DNA of 27,634 nucleotides. It comes from DATEVL01 sp964448245 (GTDB lineage Bacteria > Chloroflexota > Anaerolineae > Anaerolineales > E44-bin32). Within the stretch, counting starts at the first letter, position 1. Every line of letters starts with the position of its first letter. Location: the NCBI GenBank assembly GCA_964448245.1, contig CAYUWF010000020.1:1-27634 (forward strand). Reading direction: 5' to 3'. Below, piece after piece: positions 14,958 through 23,255 of the stretch. A program made the translations under genes and the position numbers. The notes beneath the pieces were generated by a model. That model did no database searches. It was not told the origin of the DNA and worked only from the letters and a program-made list of their open reading frames with translations.

Positions 14958-16043
14958 ATGCCTAAGGCGCTCATCACCGGAATCACCGGCCAGGACGGGT
15001 CCTATCTGGCCGAGTTCCTGCTCAGCAAGGGCTATGAGGTCCACGGGCTGATCCGCAAGGCGAGCACGTTCAACACCGAGCGCATCGAGCACGTCTACCA
15101 GGATCCGCACGAGCCCGCCGCCCGTCTTTTCCTGCACTACGGCGACCTGACCAACGCCGAGCAACTGACGAACCTGATCCACGGCGTCGAGCCGGAGGAG
15201 ATCTACCACCTGGGAGCGCAGTCCCATGTCATGGTCTCCTTCGAGATGCCGGAGTACACCGGATCCGTAACCGGCCTGGGGACGACGCGCATCCTGGAGC
15301 GCATCCGCCGGGCAGGAGTCAAGGCGCGCTACTACCAGGCTTCGTCGAGCGAGATGTTCGGCGCGGCGCCGCCTCCGCAGTCCGAGACGACCCCTTTCCA
15401 GCCGCGCAGCCCTTACGCCATTGCCAAGATCTATGGCTACTGGATGGCGGTTAATTATCGCGAGGCCTATGGGATGTTCGCCGTCAACGGCATCCTGTTC
15501 AACCATGAGAGCCCGCGTCGGGGAGAGACCTTCCTTACGCGCAAAGTCACCCGGGCCATCGCTCGCATCAAAGCCGGGCTGCAGCGAAAGGTCTATCTGG
15601 GGAACCTCAAGGCGCGCCGCGACTATGGCTATGCTCCCGAGTACGTCGAGGTGATGTGGCGAATGCTCCAGCTGGACCGACCGGAGGACTTCGTCATCGG
15701 CACCGGCGTCGCGCCGACGATCGAGGAATTCGTCGCCGAAGCCTTCGCCTACGCCGGGCTGGACTGGCACGACTACGTCGCCATCGACCCGCGCTACTTC
15801 CGCCCGACGGAGGTCGATGATCTCCGGGCGGATGCCGGCAAGGCCAAGCGTTTGCTCGGCTGGGAACCGAAAATCAGCTACAAGGACCTGGCCCGGATCA
15901 TGGTTGACGCCGACATGGAAGCCATCGGCCAGACGCCGCCGGGCGAGGGCGTGGCCCTGCTGAAGACGCATTTCAGCGAGTGGCACCGCTGGGACAACAG
16001 CGTCCGCCCCGTGTTGCAGGGCGCCCGCGCCGGCGTCGACTAG
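14958..16043 (+). CDS. gmd: GDP-mannose 4,6-dehydratase
   Basis: Gmd, 361 aa, converts GDP-D-mannose to GDP-4-keto-6-deoxy-D-mannose, the precursor of GDP-L-fucose, GDP-D-rhamnose and related sugars. NADP-binding GITGQDGSYLAEFLL (8-22), IRKASTFNTERIEH (32-45), HLGAQSHVMVSFE (84-96), SSSEMFG (129-135), catalytic YAIAK (Tyr153, Lys157) and NHESPRRGETFLTRKVTRA (182-200) are all Gmd hallmarks. The usual RDWGYAxDYV appears as RDYGYAPEYV. A GAGGGTG ribosome-binding site lies 4 nt before ATG. First gene of the operator-controlled transcript. The probable next enzyme, a GDP-fucose synthase-like reductase, is 9.8 kb downstream at 25836. Confidence 0.95.
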   Translation: MPKALITGITGQDGSYLAEFLLSKGYEVHGLIRKASTFNTERIEHVYQDPHEPAARLFLHYGDLTNAEQLTNLIHGVEPEEIYHLGAQSHVMVSFEMPEYTGSVTGLGTTRILERIRRAGVKARYYQASSSEMFGAAPPPQSETTPFQPRSPYAIAKIYGYWMAVNYREAYGMFAVNGILFNHESPRRGETFLTRKVTRAIARIKAGLQRKVYLGNLKARRDYGYAPEYVEVMWRMLQLDRPEDFVIGTGVAPTIEEFVAEAFAYAGLDWHDYVAIDPRYFRPTEVDDLRADAGKAKRLLGWEPKISYKDLARIMVDADMEAIGQTPPGEGVALLKTHFSEWHRWDNSVRPVLQGARAGVD

Positions 16044-16061
16044 GCCGAACCGACCCGCCGC

Positions 16062-17015
16062 ATGGACGTTTCCATCGTCATTCCGATCTTCAACGAACGG
16101 GAGAACCTGGCCCCGCTGCACCAGGCGCTGCGCGAGACGCTGGACGGCCGCCGGGCGGAGCTGATCTTCGTCGACGACGGATCGACCGACGGGAGCCGGG
16201 AGGTGCTGGAGCGCCTGGCTAGGACGGACGCCGGTCACGTGCGGGTGATCGAGCTGCGCCGCAACTTCGGCCAGACGGCGGCCATCGCCGCTGGTATCGA
16301 TCACGCCGAGGGCGAAGTCATCGTCCTGATCGACGCTGACCTGCAGAACGATCCGGCCGACATCCCGACGATGCTGGACAAGATCGCCGAGGGTTACGAC
16401 GTCGTCTCCGGCTGGCGGGTGCGCCGGAAGGATGCGTTCCTCACGCGAACCCTGCCGTCGCGGATGGCCAACGGCCTGATCTCGTGGGTGACCGGCGTGC
16501 CGCTGCATGACTACGGCTGCACCCTGAAGGCTTACCGCCGTGAGGTCCTGGAGGGGTTCCGCCTCTACGGTGAGATGCACCGGTTCATCCCGGCGTATGC
16601 CGGCGCGGTGGGGGCCAAGATCATCGAAGTGCCGGTTCAGCACTACCCGCGGCGTCACGGGAAGACCAAGTACGGCCTGGAACGCACGATCAAGGTCCTG
16701 CTCGATCTCTTCACGGTGAAGTTCCTGATCAGCTACGCCAACAAGCCGATCTATCTGTTCGGCGGGGCGGGGATGGCGTTGATCCTGCCCAGCCTGGTGG
16801 TGCTGTTTGTCCTCCTCTTCCGCCGCCTGACGGAGAACGTCTCTGTGACGCGCTCCCCCCTCTTTCAGACGAGCACGATGCTGATCATCCTTGGCGCCCA
16901 GGCGATTCTGATGGGCCTGATCGCCGAGCTGCTGATCCGCACCTATCATGAGTCGCAGGCCAAACCGACGTATTCGATCCGGCGGAAATTCAACCTCCCC
17001 GCCGATCGGTCTTGA
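16062..17015 (+). CDS. GT2 glycosyltransferase, polyprenyl-phosphate sugar synthase (DPM1/ArnC-like)
   Basis: A 317-aa GT-A enzyme: MDVSIVIPIFNERENL opening, UDP/GDP-binding FVDDGSTDGS (36-45), FGQTAAIAAGIDHA (69-82) and metal/donor motif DADLQNDP (91-98). YGCTLKAYRRE and RRHGKTKYG follow. Two C-terminal transmembrane helices (about 225-255 and 265-290) place it in the dolichol/undecaprenyl-phosphate glycosyltransferase group. It would charge a polyprenyl phosphate with one sugar on the cytoplasmic side, making donors for GT-C enzymes. It starts 18 nt after gmd and overlaps the next gene by TTGA. Confidence 0.9.
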   Translation: MDVSIVIPIFNERENLAPLHQALRETLDGRRAELIFVDDGSTDGSREVLERLARTDAGHVRVIELRRNFGQTAAIAAGIDHAEGEVIVLIDADLQNDPADIPTMLDKIAEGYDVVSGWRVRRKDAFLTRTLPSRMANGLISWVTGVPLHDYGCTLKAYRREVLEGFRLYGEMHRFIPAYAGAVGAKIIEVPVQHYPRRHGKTKYGLERTIKVLLDLFTVKFLISYANKPIYLFGGAGMALILPSLVVLFVLLFRRLTENVSVTRSPLFQTSTMLIILGAQAILMGLIAELLIRTYHESQAKPTYSIRRKFNLPADRS

Positions 17016-17965
17016 CGGTTTCCTCGCCAGCGCGCTGGACCCTGCTGCTGCGCGCGGCGGTCTCCGCCGGCGGTCTGATGCTGCTCGTCTACCTTCTGTC
17101 GTCGCAAGACTGGAATCAGATCCGCCGGTTGGTGGCGGGGATCGGATGGGGCCGGATGATCGTGGCCCTGGCGGCGACCTTTGCCTCGCGGCTGGCCGTC
17201 GCCGGCCGCTGGCATGCCCTGCTGCGGGGCGCCCATGCCTCGGTCCGACCACGCGCCACGATCGAAATCACCTTCGCCGGGTTGTTCGCCACGAATTTCC
17301 TCCCGACCACGGTCGGGGGCGATATGGTCCGCATGGCGGGCGCCTTCCAACTCGAGATCGACCGGGCTGTGGCCGCCGCATCGCTGATCGTCGACCGCCT
17401 GGTGGGCATGGCCGGGATGGCGCTGGCGCTGCCGTTGGGCCTCGCGGCCGGTGTCGCCTCCCCGGGAACCGGGCGCTGGCCCGGACCTTCCGGGCTTCTC
17501 CTGGCCTGGGCCTTGCCGTCGCCGGCCTGGCTCACCCGGTCGCTCTCCGGCATCCGATCCGCGCTGCGACGAGTCTGGGGGGCCTTCGGTCTCTGGCGGC
17601 GCAATCCCTCTTCGCTCGGCCTGGCCTTCGGTTGGACGTTCACTCACATGGCGTTCCTGTTCGGCACGATCGTCCTGCTGTTGGACGGGATGGGCGAGCC
17701 GCGCGGCTTCTTCCCAGTGGCGGGCGCGTGGAGTCTGGTCTACTTCATCACCCTCTTCCCCATCTCACTCAATGGGCTCGGCGTGCAGGAGGTGGCGCTG
17801 ACCTTTTTCTTCACCCGGCTGCTCGGCTTGCCCACGGACGTGACCCTGGTCCTGGCCCTGTCGATCCGGCTGCTGCAGATGTTGGCCAGTCTGCCCGGTG
17901 CCTTCTTTCTCGGCCGACTGCTGCCTCGGGCGCGGTCGGGAGACACCGCCGGGGCAGGAAGCTGA
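17012..17965 (+). CDS. Flippase-like membrane protein (LPG synthase TM/UPF0104), copy 1
   Basis: A 317-aa protein with about seven to eight helices in the lysylphosphatidylglycerol-synthase transmembrane family (TIGR00374/AglD-like 'flippase-like'). It lacks the soluble aminoacyl-transfer domain of MprF. The signature is FATNFLPTTVGGDMVRMAG (about 90-108), followed by VDRLVGM and, near the C-terminus, FPISLNGLGVQEVALTFFF. TTG 17012 overlaps the GT2 stop. The pairing with a DPM-like GT2 is common and fits a role in moving polyprenyl-phosphate sugars across the membrane, but the family's function is not proven. A paralogue with the same motifs starts at 20315. Confidence 0.85.
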   Translation: MTVSSPARWTLLLRAAVSAGGLMLLVYLLSSQDWNQIRRLVAGIGWGRMIVALAATFASRLAVAGRWHALLRGAHASVRPRATIEITFAGLFATNFLPTTVGGDMVRMAGAFQLEIDRAVAAASLIVDRLVGMAGMALALPLGLAAGVASPGTGRWPGPSGLLLAWALPSPAWLTRSLSGIRSALRRVWGAFGLWRRNPSSLGLAFGWTFTHMAFLFGTIVLLLDGMGEPRGFFPVAGAWSLVYFITLFPISLNGLGVQEVALTFFFTRLLGLPTDVTLVLALSIRLLQMLASLPGAFFLGRLLPRARSGDTAGAGS

Positions 17966-18117
17966 GATGAGGCGCAGATCGCGCGCGGCATCTCCTGCGC
18001 TACGACCGCGCGGTATGCCCCCATCAGGGGCCGCCGCCCAAATCCCTCGGCGGCGACCCGAGAGAACGACGTCACGGGAAGCCCCGCGCACCAGACCTGG
18101 GCGATGAAAGCCATCCC
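17966..18117. other. 152-bp gene-free gap with small GC hairpins
   Basis: The only sizeable gap in the gmd operon. I see three short dyads: GCGCAG (17972-17977) with CTGCGC (17995-18000), GCCCC (18017-18021) with GGGGC (18027-18031), and CCGCCG (18031-18036) with CGGCGG (18048-18053). No promoter is visible. A 46-codon frame from 17967 is Arg/Pro-rich and unconvincing. It could be a remnant of an inserted element or an mRNA-processing site. Confidence 0.4.
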
Positions 18118-19248
18118 GTGCGCATCCTCGTCTTGAACTTCGAGTATCCGCCGGTGGGCGGAGGCGGCGGCAGGGTGAGCGCGTTCCTGGCCGTGGCGCT
18201 GGCGAGGCGGGGACATCAATTGCTCGTCCTGACCACCGGAATCCGGGGGACGAGGCGGCGAGAGGAAGAAGCCGGCGTTGAGATCATCCGCCTGCGGACT
18301 GGCCGACGCTCGGCCTCCCGGGCGTCGTTTCTGTCGATGTTGGCTTATGTTGCCGCCGCCTGGGTGAAAGGCATGCTGCTCGTCCGGAAGTGGAAACCAG
18401 ACGTGCTCCACGCTCACTTCGCCGTGCCTACCGGCGCTGCCGCCTGGCTGATCTCCCGGCTGACCGGGATCGGGTACGTCCTGACGGTTCACCTCGGGGA
18501 CGTCCCCGGCGGCGTGCCGGAGAAAACCACCGCCTGGTTCCGCTGGGTCGGCCGACTGACGCCGCCGATCTGGCGCAGGGCGGCGGCCGTGGTGGCGGTC
18601 AGCGATTACACGCGCCAGCTGGCGCGGCGCCGCTACGACGTTCCGATCGGCGTCGTCCCGAACGGCGTGGCCCTCGACGGCCGCGCCCGGCACGCGGCAC
18701 CCGTCGGCTCTCCGCCGGTCATCGTCTTCGTCGGACGGTTCCAGCCTCAAAAAGACCCGCTCTTCGTTGTCGAAGCGCTGGCGGAGATCGCCGATGCGGA
18801 GTGGCGGGCGGTGCTCGTGGGCGACGGGCCGCTGCGTTCGCAAGTTGAAGAACGGGTGCGGCAGGCAGGGCTTTCCGGACGCTTGCGCCTGACGGGATGG
18901 CTGGCGCCGGAAGCTGCAGACGGCGAGTTGGCCCAGGCCGACATTCTCTTCATGCCGTCGCGCGCCGAAGGTCTGCCCGTCGTCGGGGTGCAGGCGTTGG
19001 TCTATGGCCTGGCGATCGTCGGAAGTCGTGTCGGAGGATTGAGCGAGTTGATCGTCGACGGGGTCAACGGTTATGGGCTCGCGCCCGACGACCGAGATGG
19101 GTTCGTTCGAGCGCTGCGCCGCTGCCTGGAAGACCGCGCCCTCTTAGCCCAACTGAAGGCCGGTAGCCATTCCATGGCCTCGGAGTATGACGTGGCCAAG
19201 GTCGCCGAGGCGTATGAGACGATCCTCGCCGGAGCTGTCCGACCGTGA
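18118..19248 (+). CDS. Glycosyltransferase family 4, with Gln at the second EX7E position
   Basis: GT-B enzyme of 376 aa. It starts at GTG 18118, since no upstream in-frame start precedes the typical opening RILVLNFEYPPVGGGGGRVS. Other marks: DVLHAHFAVPTGAAAW (acceptor domain), VPNGVALDG, VFVGRFQPQKDPLF at the start of the donor domain, and AEGLPVVGVQALVYG (283-297). In the last, the EX7E motif has Glu284 but Gln292 (codon CAG at 18991) instead of the second Glu. It probably adds a sugar to the lipid-linked chain in the cytoplasm. It overlaps the HPr-kinase-like gene by GTGA. Confidence 0.88.
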   Translation: MRILVLNFEYPPVGGGGGRVSAFLAVALARRGHQLLVLTTGIRGTRRREEEAGVEIIRLRTGRRSASRASFLSMLAYVAAAWVKGMLLVRKWKPDVLHAHFAVPTGAAAWLISRLTGIGYVLTVHLGDVPGGVPEKTTAWFRWVGRLTPPIWRRAAAVVAVSDYTRQLARRRYDVPIGVVPNGVALDGRARHAAPVGSPPVIVFVGRFQPQKDPLFVVEALAEIADAEWRAVLVGDGPLRSQVEERVRQAGLSGRLRLTGWLAPEAADGELAQADILFMPSRAEGLPVVGVQALVYGLAIVGSRVGGLSELIVDGVNGYGLAPDDRDGFVRALRRCLEDRALLAQLKAGSHSMASEYDVAKVAEAYETILAGAVRP

Positions 19249-20318
19249 GCCCGAGATCCGCCTACGATTTCCATCGCCTGGTGCGGCTGGAAATGGCGTC
19301 GGCGGACAAGGCCGCCGTCGACTACTTCGAAGGGGAGTACGCTTTCTTTCGGAGCGCGGCGGAAAGCGCCGAGGCAAAGGTGACGCTGGCGTGGGAGCGC
19401 GGCCCCGTCTTCGGAGGCGTGGCGCCGGGCCGCCGCCGGCATGCTCACAAACACCTCGCCCGTTGGAGCTATCGCATCCTGCTCGGCCCGGATCACGTCG
19501 AGCTGCAGGCGGCGGGAAACCGCACCTCCATCCCCATGGTCCACCACATGATGGTTCATCCGGCGCTGCGGTACCTGGTCAGTCGGCGCAGCACGCTGCT
19601 GCTGCACGCCTCGGCGGTGGCGTTGGACGGACGAAGCCTGATCTTCACCGGGAGCGGCGGCGTCGGGAAGACGACGACGGCATCCCTTCTGCTGGCGTAT
19701 GGGGATCCGCGCTGGCGCCCGCACGCCGATGACTACGTCTTCCTGCGGCCGGACGGAACGAGCCTGGCCTATCCGACTCGCTCCCACCTGTATCAGAATC
19801 TATTGACGTGGGTGCCGGCGCTTGCGGGGCGACTGACGCGAACGGAGCGCCTGCGCTTGAGAGCCCAATGGTGGCTGCGACGAGGCCTGGGGGTGAAATG
19901 GCCGGTCCGGGTGGGGGCGGCGCGGCTTTGGCCGGGCAGGCCCATCACCCCGCAGGCCGAGGCCGCGGCGATCGTCCTGTTGCGGCGAGGCGGAGGCGGT
20001 GAACCACGCCTGGCGCCATTACCTCCGGGCGCTTTTCCCGTCGATGAGTTGATCGAGGTGAACTTCCAAGAGGCACGCCACTTCCTGGACCTGGTTCGAG
20101 CGGCCGGCGTCGACGCCGGCGTCGGCGCCGGCGTCGGCGAAAATGGGGATGGCTGGCTCGACACGTGGCGGGCCCTCGAGACGAAAACCCTGCGCACGCT
20201 GGCGGACCGTATCCCCGGCTACTCGCTCGAGATCCCGTCGCGGAGTTCGCACATTCGATCCGCCGGGCAAAGACTGGCGTCTGCCTTGGAAACGCTGGTT
20301 CGGAGAGGCGCGGGATGA
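19245..20318 (+). CDS. HPr-kinase-like (HprK-related) ATPase
   Basis: A 357-aa protein that is not a true HPr kinase but has its core. LLLHASAVALDGRSLIFTGSGGVGKTTTA (about 118-146) carries a P-loop, GSGGVGKTT. PHADDYVFLRPDG (about 160-172) matches the HprK acidic strand. No N-terminal HprK domain and no clear HprK C-terminal signature are visible. The N-terminal 100 residues are unrecognised. Relatives called HprK-related kinases occur in exopolysaccharide gene clusters of several phyla, with unknown substrates. It starts at GTG 19245 overlapping a GT4 stop and ends overlapping the next flippase-like gene, so it is embedded in the glycan operon. It may phosphorylate a sugar, lipid carrier or protein; that is inference. 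A three-fold 12-bp repeat lies at 20103-20138. Confidence 0.75.
   Translation: MSPRSAYDFHRLVRLEMASADKAAVDYFEGEYAFFRSAAESAEAKVTLAWERGPVFGGVAPGRRRHAHKHLARWSYRILLGPDHVELQAAGNRTSIPMVHHMMVHPALRYLVSRRSTLLLHASAVALDGRSLIFTGSGGVGKTTTASLLLAYGDPRWRPHADDYVFLRPDGTSLAYPTRSHLYQNLLTWVPALAGRLTRTERLRLRAQWWLRRGLGVKWPVRVGAARLWPGRPITPQAEAAAIVLLRRGGGGEPRLAPLPPGAFPVDELIEVNFQEARHFLDLVRAAGVDAGVGAGVGENGDGWLDTWRALETKTLRTLADRIPGYSLEIPSRSSHIRSAGQRLASALETLVRRGAG
20103..20138 (+). repeat. Three tandem 12-bp repeats inside the HprK-like gene
   Basis: Copies GCCGGCGTCGAC, GCCGGCGTCGGC and GCCGGCGTCGGC run head to tail, differing at one base. They encode A-G-V-D/G units (AGVDAGVGAGVG) just before a flexible-looking GENGDG loop. 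Slipped-strand variation in copy number would keep the frame. Confidence 0.85.
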
Positions 20319-21241
20319 TCGATTTCGCGCCCCGTCCCAAGCGCCGCACTGGATGGCTGAGGATCGTCGGTACGGTGGTCTCCCTGGGGCTGCTGGCCTG
20401 GATGCTCTCGCGGCAGGATTGGCAGGCGATTCGGACGTTCAGTGCGGGGATCCCCGCCTATGTACTGGTTCTCGCCCTGGGGTTGGCCTTTGCCTCCCAG
20501 GGTTTCAGCACGTTGCGTTGGTGGATCCTGATGCACTATCAACGCATCCGCGTGGATTACCGGATGGCCTTCCGGCTGACCTCGTCCGGCCTTTTCGCCT
20601 CCAACTTCCTCCCGGGGACGATCGGCGGGGATGTCATCCGCGTCGCCGGCATCCTCCCGCGTTCGCCAAACCCCGTCGTCGGGATCGCCTCGGTTGTCGT
20701 CGATCGCGGCCTCGGCGTGACGGCGATGCTCTTCGTCCTGCCTCTGAGTGTGGCCACGTTCGGCCCGGTCCTGGCCCCGTTGCTGAGGGAGACGGCAGCC
20801 TTGTCGATCCTCGCTTCAGGGTGGAAGACGTCCTTCGCTCGGATCTGGCGCAAGTTGGGTGACGTGCTCCGCCCGTGGCTCGCCCAACCGCAATCCCTGC
20901 TGGGAGCCTTTTTGGCGGCGTTGGGCGCCATCGTGGCCTACATCCTTTTCGTTTGGCTCGTCGCTGGCGGCCTCCAGATGGAGGTAACACCGGTCGAGGT
21001 CGCTTCCGTCACCGGGATCACCTACTTTCTTTCGCAGGTCCCGATCTCCTTCAATGCCTTCGGCGTGCGCGAAGCGGCGATGATCGCCCTCTATTCGCAG
21101 CTAGGTTCGACTCCCGAGCAAGCCGCCGCTCTGGCGCTGATCACGCGCGCCTTGCTAATGCTCTCGACCGTCCCCGGCGCGATCTGGCTTCCCGGTTCCC
21201 TTGCCGCCGCCCGTGCGCGCCAGGCGGAGGAGGCGGCGTGA
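20315..21241 (+). CDS. Flippase-like membrane protein (LPG synthase TM/UPF0104), copy 2
   Basis: A 308-aa paralogue of the protein at 17012. Basic N-terminus PKRRTGWLR, then FASNFLPGTIGGDVIRVAG (matching FATNFLPTTVGGDMVRMAG in copy 1), VDRGLGV and a C-terminal QVPISFNAFGVREAAMIALY (matching the FPISLNGLGVQEVALT block). About seven to eight helices. ATG 20315 overlaps the HprK-like stop; an upstream extension is only a frame inside that gene. Family membership is clear. A role in lipid-linked sugar translocation is inferred from family and context. It overlaps the next gene by GTGA. Confidence 0.85.
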   Translation: MIDFAPRPKRRTGWLRIVGTVVSLGLLAWMLSRQDWQAIRTFSAGIPAYVLVLALGLAFASQGFSTLRWWILMHYQRIRVDYRMAFRLTSSGLFASNFLPGTIGGDVIRVAGILPRSPNPVVGIASVVVDRGLGVTAMLFVLPLSVATFGPVLAPLLRETAALSILASGWKTSFARIWRKLGDVLRPWLAQPQSLLGAFLAALGAIVAYILFVWLVAGGLQMEVTPVEVASVTGITYFLSQVPISFNAFGVREAAMIALYSQLGSTPEQAAALALITRALLMLSTVPGAIWLPGSLAAARARQAEEAA

Positions 21242-23235
21242 GCGCGGCCTCCGACATCGGCGGCAGCCGGTTGACGGCCGGGCCGGAAGAAATCGCCAGC
21301 CGAAGAGCCGCCCGCCACACCCGAAGCCTGGCGATCCTGAGTCTGCTTCTCCTGGGATGGGCGGCGTGGGATCTCTGGCGTATCTCGGATGGGACGGGCA
21401 CGATCGCCGGGCGCTTTTCGCCGCGCTGGGCGCTCTATCTTTCGGGATACGTTCTGATCGCGCTGGCCGCCGGCGGCGCGGCGCTGGCGGCGGCCGTCCG
21501 GCCCCATCGATTCCTGCGTGCGGCGTCTCCGCTTGAGGCGGCCGCTCAGGGTCTGCCGGGCGCGGTGGGTTGGGTGTTGGGGATCGCCTCCCTCGGGGCT
21601 GCGGTCGCGCTCCTCCTGGCGCACGATGTCGACACGCTGCAGATCTTCTCGCTTCGCCTGCTGCTGATGCTGGGGGCCGGACTGGCGGCGGCGTTGTTCA
21701 CGCCGAGTTCCGGCTGGGGCTACGCGCCACGCCTCGGGCTGGCGGTGATGACTCTGGCCTCCGGCTATGTGATCGCCACACGCCTGGCGCTCGTCACGGA
21801 CTATCCGTTTTCGCTGAGCTGGTCGGAGGGGAACCGCCTCTGGGATTACTCGCTGCTCTTCGGTCGCGCAGCGTATCAGGTGGCGGGCGAATTCTCGTTT
21901 CCCTCGTACTTCGCTCCGGGTCGGCACGGCTTGTGGGGCCTGGTCTTCCTGATCCCGCATGTTTCGATTCAGATCGCCCGACTGTGGGATGCCGTCCTTT
22001 GGACGGTGCCTTATTTTCTGCTTGGCCTGACCCTCGCGTACAGGACGGGAGTGGCTCGCGATCGCCTCGGCCGGTGGTCGTTCGCGCTATGGAGCCTCTT
22101 GTTCATCAACCAGGGTCCGGTCTACGCGCCGCTCATCGTCAGCGGGTTGATCCTCGCCCTAGGATACGACCGGCGGCGCCCTCGCCGGACGGCGGCCTTC
22201 ACGTTCCTGGCATGTCTCTACGCCGGCGTCAGCCGCTGGACCTGGCTGGCGGCCCCGGCGATGCTGGCAGGATTGTGGTCGCTGCTCGACTCACCCCCCG
22301 ACAAAGACCTCCTCCGTCGGCTGAGAGTCCCCGTCGGAGTCGGCCTCGCCGGCCTGGGCGGGGCGCTGGCGTCGCAGATCTTGATGGCGCTCGCGTTCCC
22401 GCAACCCGAGGCGGCTTTCGCCACGGCCGCCCGGCAGACGCTTCTGTGGTATCGCTTGCTCCCAAGTGCCACCAACTCCTACGGGATCATCCCCTCGCTG
22501 GCCGTGGTACTGAGTCCCCTGGTGCTCCTCCTGGTCGCCTGGGTGTGGCGCCGACTGCTGCAGTGGGACCGACTTCAACTCTTCGGCATCCTGGCTGTCC
22601 TCGGCGCCTTCCTGGTGGTCGGCTTGGCGGCCTCCGTAAAAATCGGCGGCGGGAATAACCTCCATAACCTCGATATGCTCCTGATGGGTCTCGTCTTCCT
22701 GGCCGCCATCGCCTTGGCGGGGTTGGGCGATCGGTTGCGGGCCGCCGTCGACCGGACGGAAGTCCTGCTGGGACTGACAGTGCTGATCCCTTCGGCTCTG
22801 GCTGTCCAGGCCATGGCGACTCAGGTCCTTCCGCCGGCGTTCGTGGTCAGCGCCTCGCTGGAAAGGGTCCATCAGGCGGCGGCAGAAGCCGGTCGGGAGG
22901 GGGAAGTGCTGTTTATCGATCAGCGCCAGCTCTTCGCCTTCGGGCATCTGGCCGACGTCCCCCTCGTCCTCGATTACGAGCTGAAACACCTGATGAACCA
23001 GGCGATGGGCGCCAACCGCGGCTATCTTGAGCGATTCCAGCGGGACCTCGCCGAACACCGCTTCGCGCTGATCGTTGTCGATCCGGTGGCGGACCAGTTT
23101 CAAGGTCGCTACCGGGCCTTCGGCGAGGAGAACGACGCCTGGGTGGAGCATGTCGCCATTCCCTTGCTGGAGTCCTACCGGCTCAGCACGTGTTTCGAGG
23201 AAGCCGGCGTTTGCCTATATGTGCCCGAGGAGTAA
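21238..23235 (+). CDS. Large multi-pass membrane protein, possible GT-C-like enzyme
   Basis: A 665-aa protein starting at GTG 21238 (GGAGG upstream, GTGA overlap). About 12-13 helices fill residues 28-545; a soluble C-terminal tail of about 110 aa follows, containing VLFIDQRQLFAFGHLADVPLV. After the fourth helix an outer loop holds LSWSEGNRLWDYSLLFGRAAYQ (Glu197, Asp203), which could carry a GT-C catalytic acid, but the match is weak. KIGGGNNLHNLDMLLMGLVFLA precedes the last helices. The layout (membrane domain then periplasmic tail) suits lipid-linked-sugar-dependent glycosyltransferases. I do not recognise a named family. It ends the gmd transcript unless this continues through the 23256-23351 repeat. 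Confidence 0.6.
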   Translation: MSAASDIGGSRLTAGPEEIASRRAARHTRSLAILSLLLLGWAAWDLWRISDGTGTIAGRFSPRWALYLSGYVLIALAAGGAALAAAVRPHRFLRAASPLEAAAQGLPGAVGWVLGIASLGAAVALLLAHDVDTLQIFSLRLLLMLGAGLAAALFTPSSGWGYAPRLGLAVMTLASGYVIATRLALVTDYPFSLSWSEGNRLWDYSLLFGRAAYQVAGEFSFPSYFAPGRHGLWGLVFLIPHVSIQIARLWDAVLWTVPYFLLGLTLAYRTGVARDRLGRWSFALWSLLFINQGPVYAPLIVSGLILALGYDRRRPRRTAAFTFLACLYAGVSRWTWLAAPAMLAGLWSLLDSPPDKDLLRRLRVPVGVGLAGLGGALASQILMALAFPQPEAAFATAARQTLLWYRLLPSATNSYGIIPSLAVVLSPLVLLLVAWVWRRLLQWDRLQLFGILAVLGAFLVVGLAASVKIGGGNNLHNLDMLLMGLVFLAAIALAGLGDRLRAAVDRTEVLLGLTVLIPSALAVQAMATQVLPPAFVVSASLERVHQAAAEAGREGEVLFIDQRQLFAFGHLADVPLVLDYELKHLMNQAMGANRGYLERFQRDLAEHRFALIVVDPVADQFQGRYRAFGEENDAWVEHVAIPLLESYRLSTCFEEAGVCLYVPEE

Positions 23236-23255
23236 CGAGGTCCGGGAATGAGATT

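Noticed and set aside
14928..17252. 774-codon open frame on the minus strand across gmd and the GT2 gene
   Set aside because: It is antisense to two clearly recognised enzymes. Its translation is rich in Arg, Asp, Gln, Leu and His with no recognisable domain. Such frames are expected in high-GC coding DNA.
17967..18107. Possible 46-aa protein in the 152-bp gap
   Set aside because: Arg/Pro-rich, no ribosome-binding site and no recognisable feature.
19245..20318. Calling the P-loop protein HPr kinase/phosphorylase (hprK)
   Set aside because: The N-terminal HprK domain and the C-terminal signature are not visible, and no HPr or PTS genes are present in the window. Only an HprK-related fold is supported.
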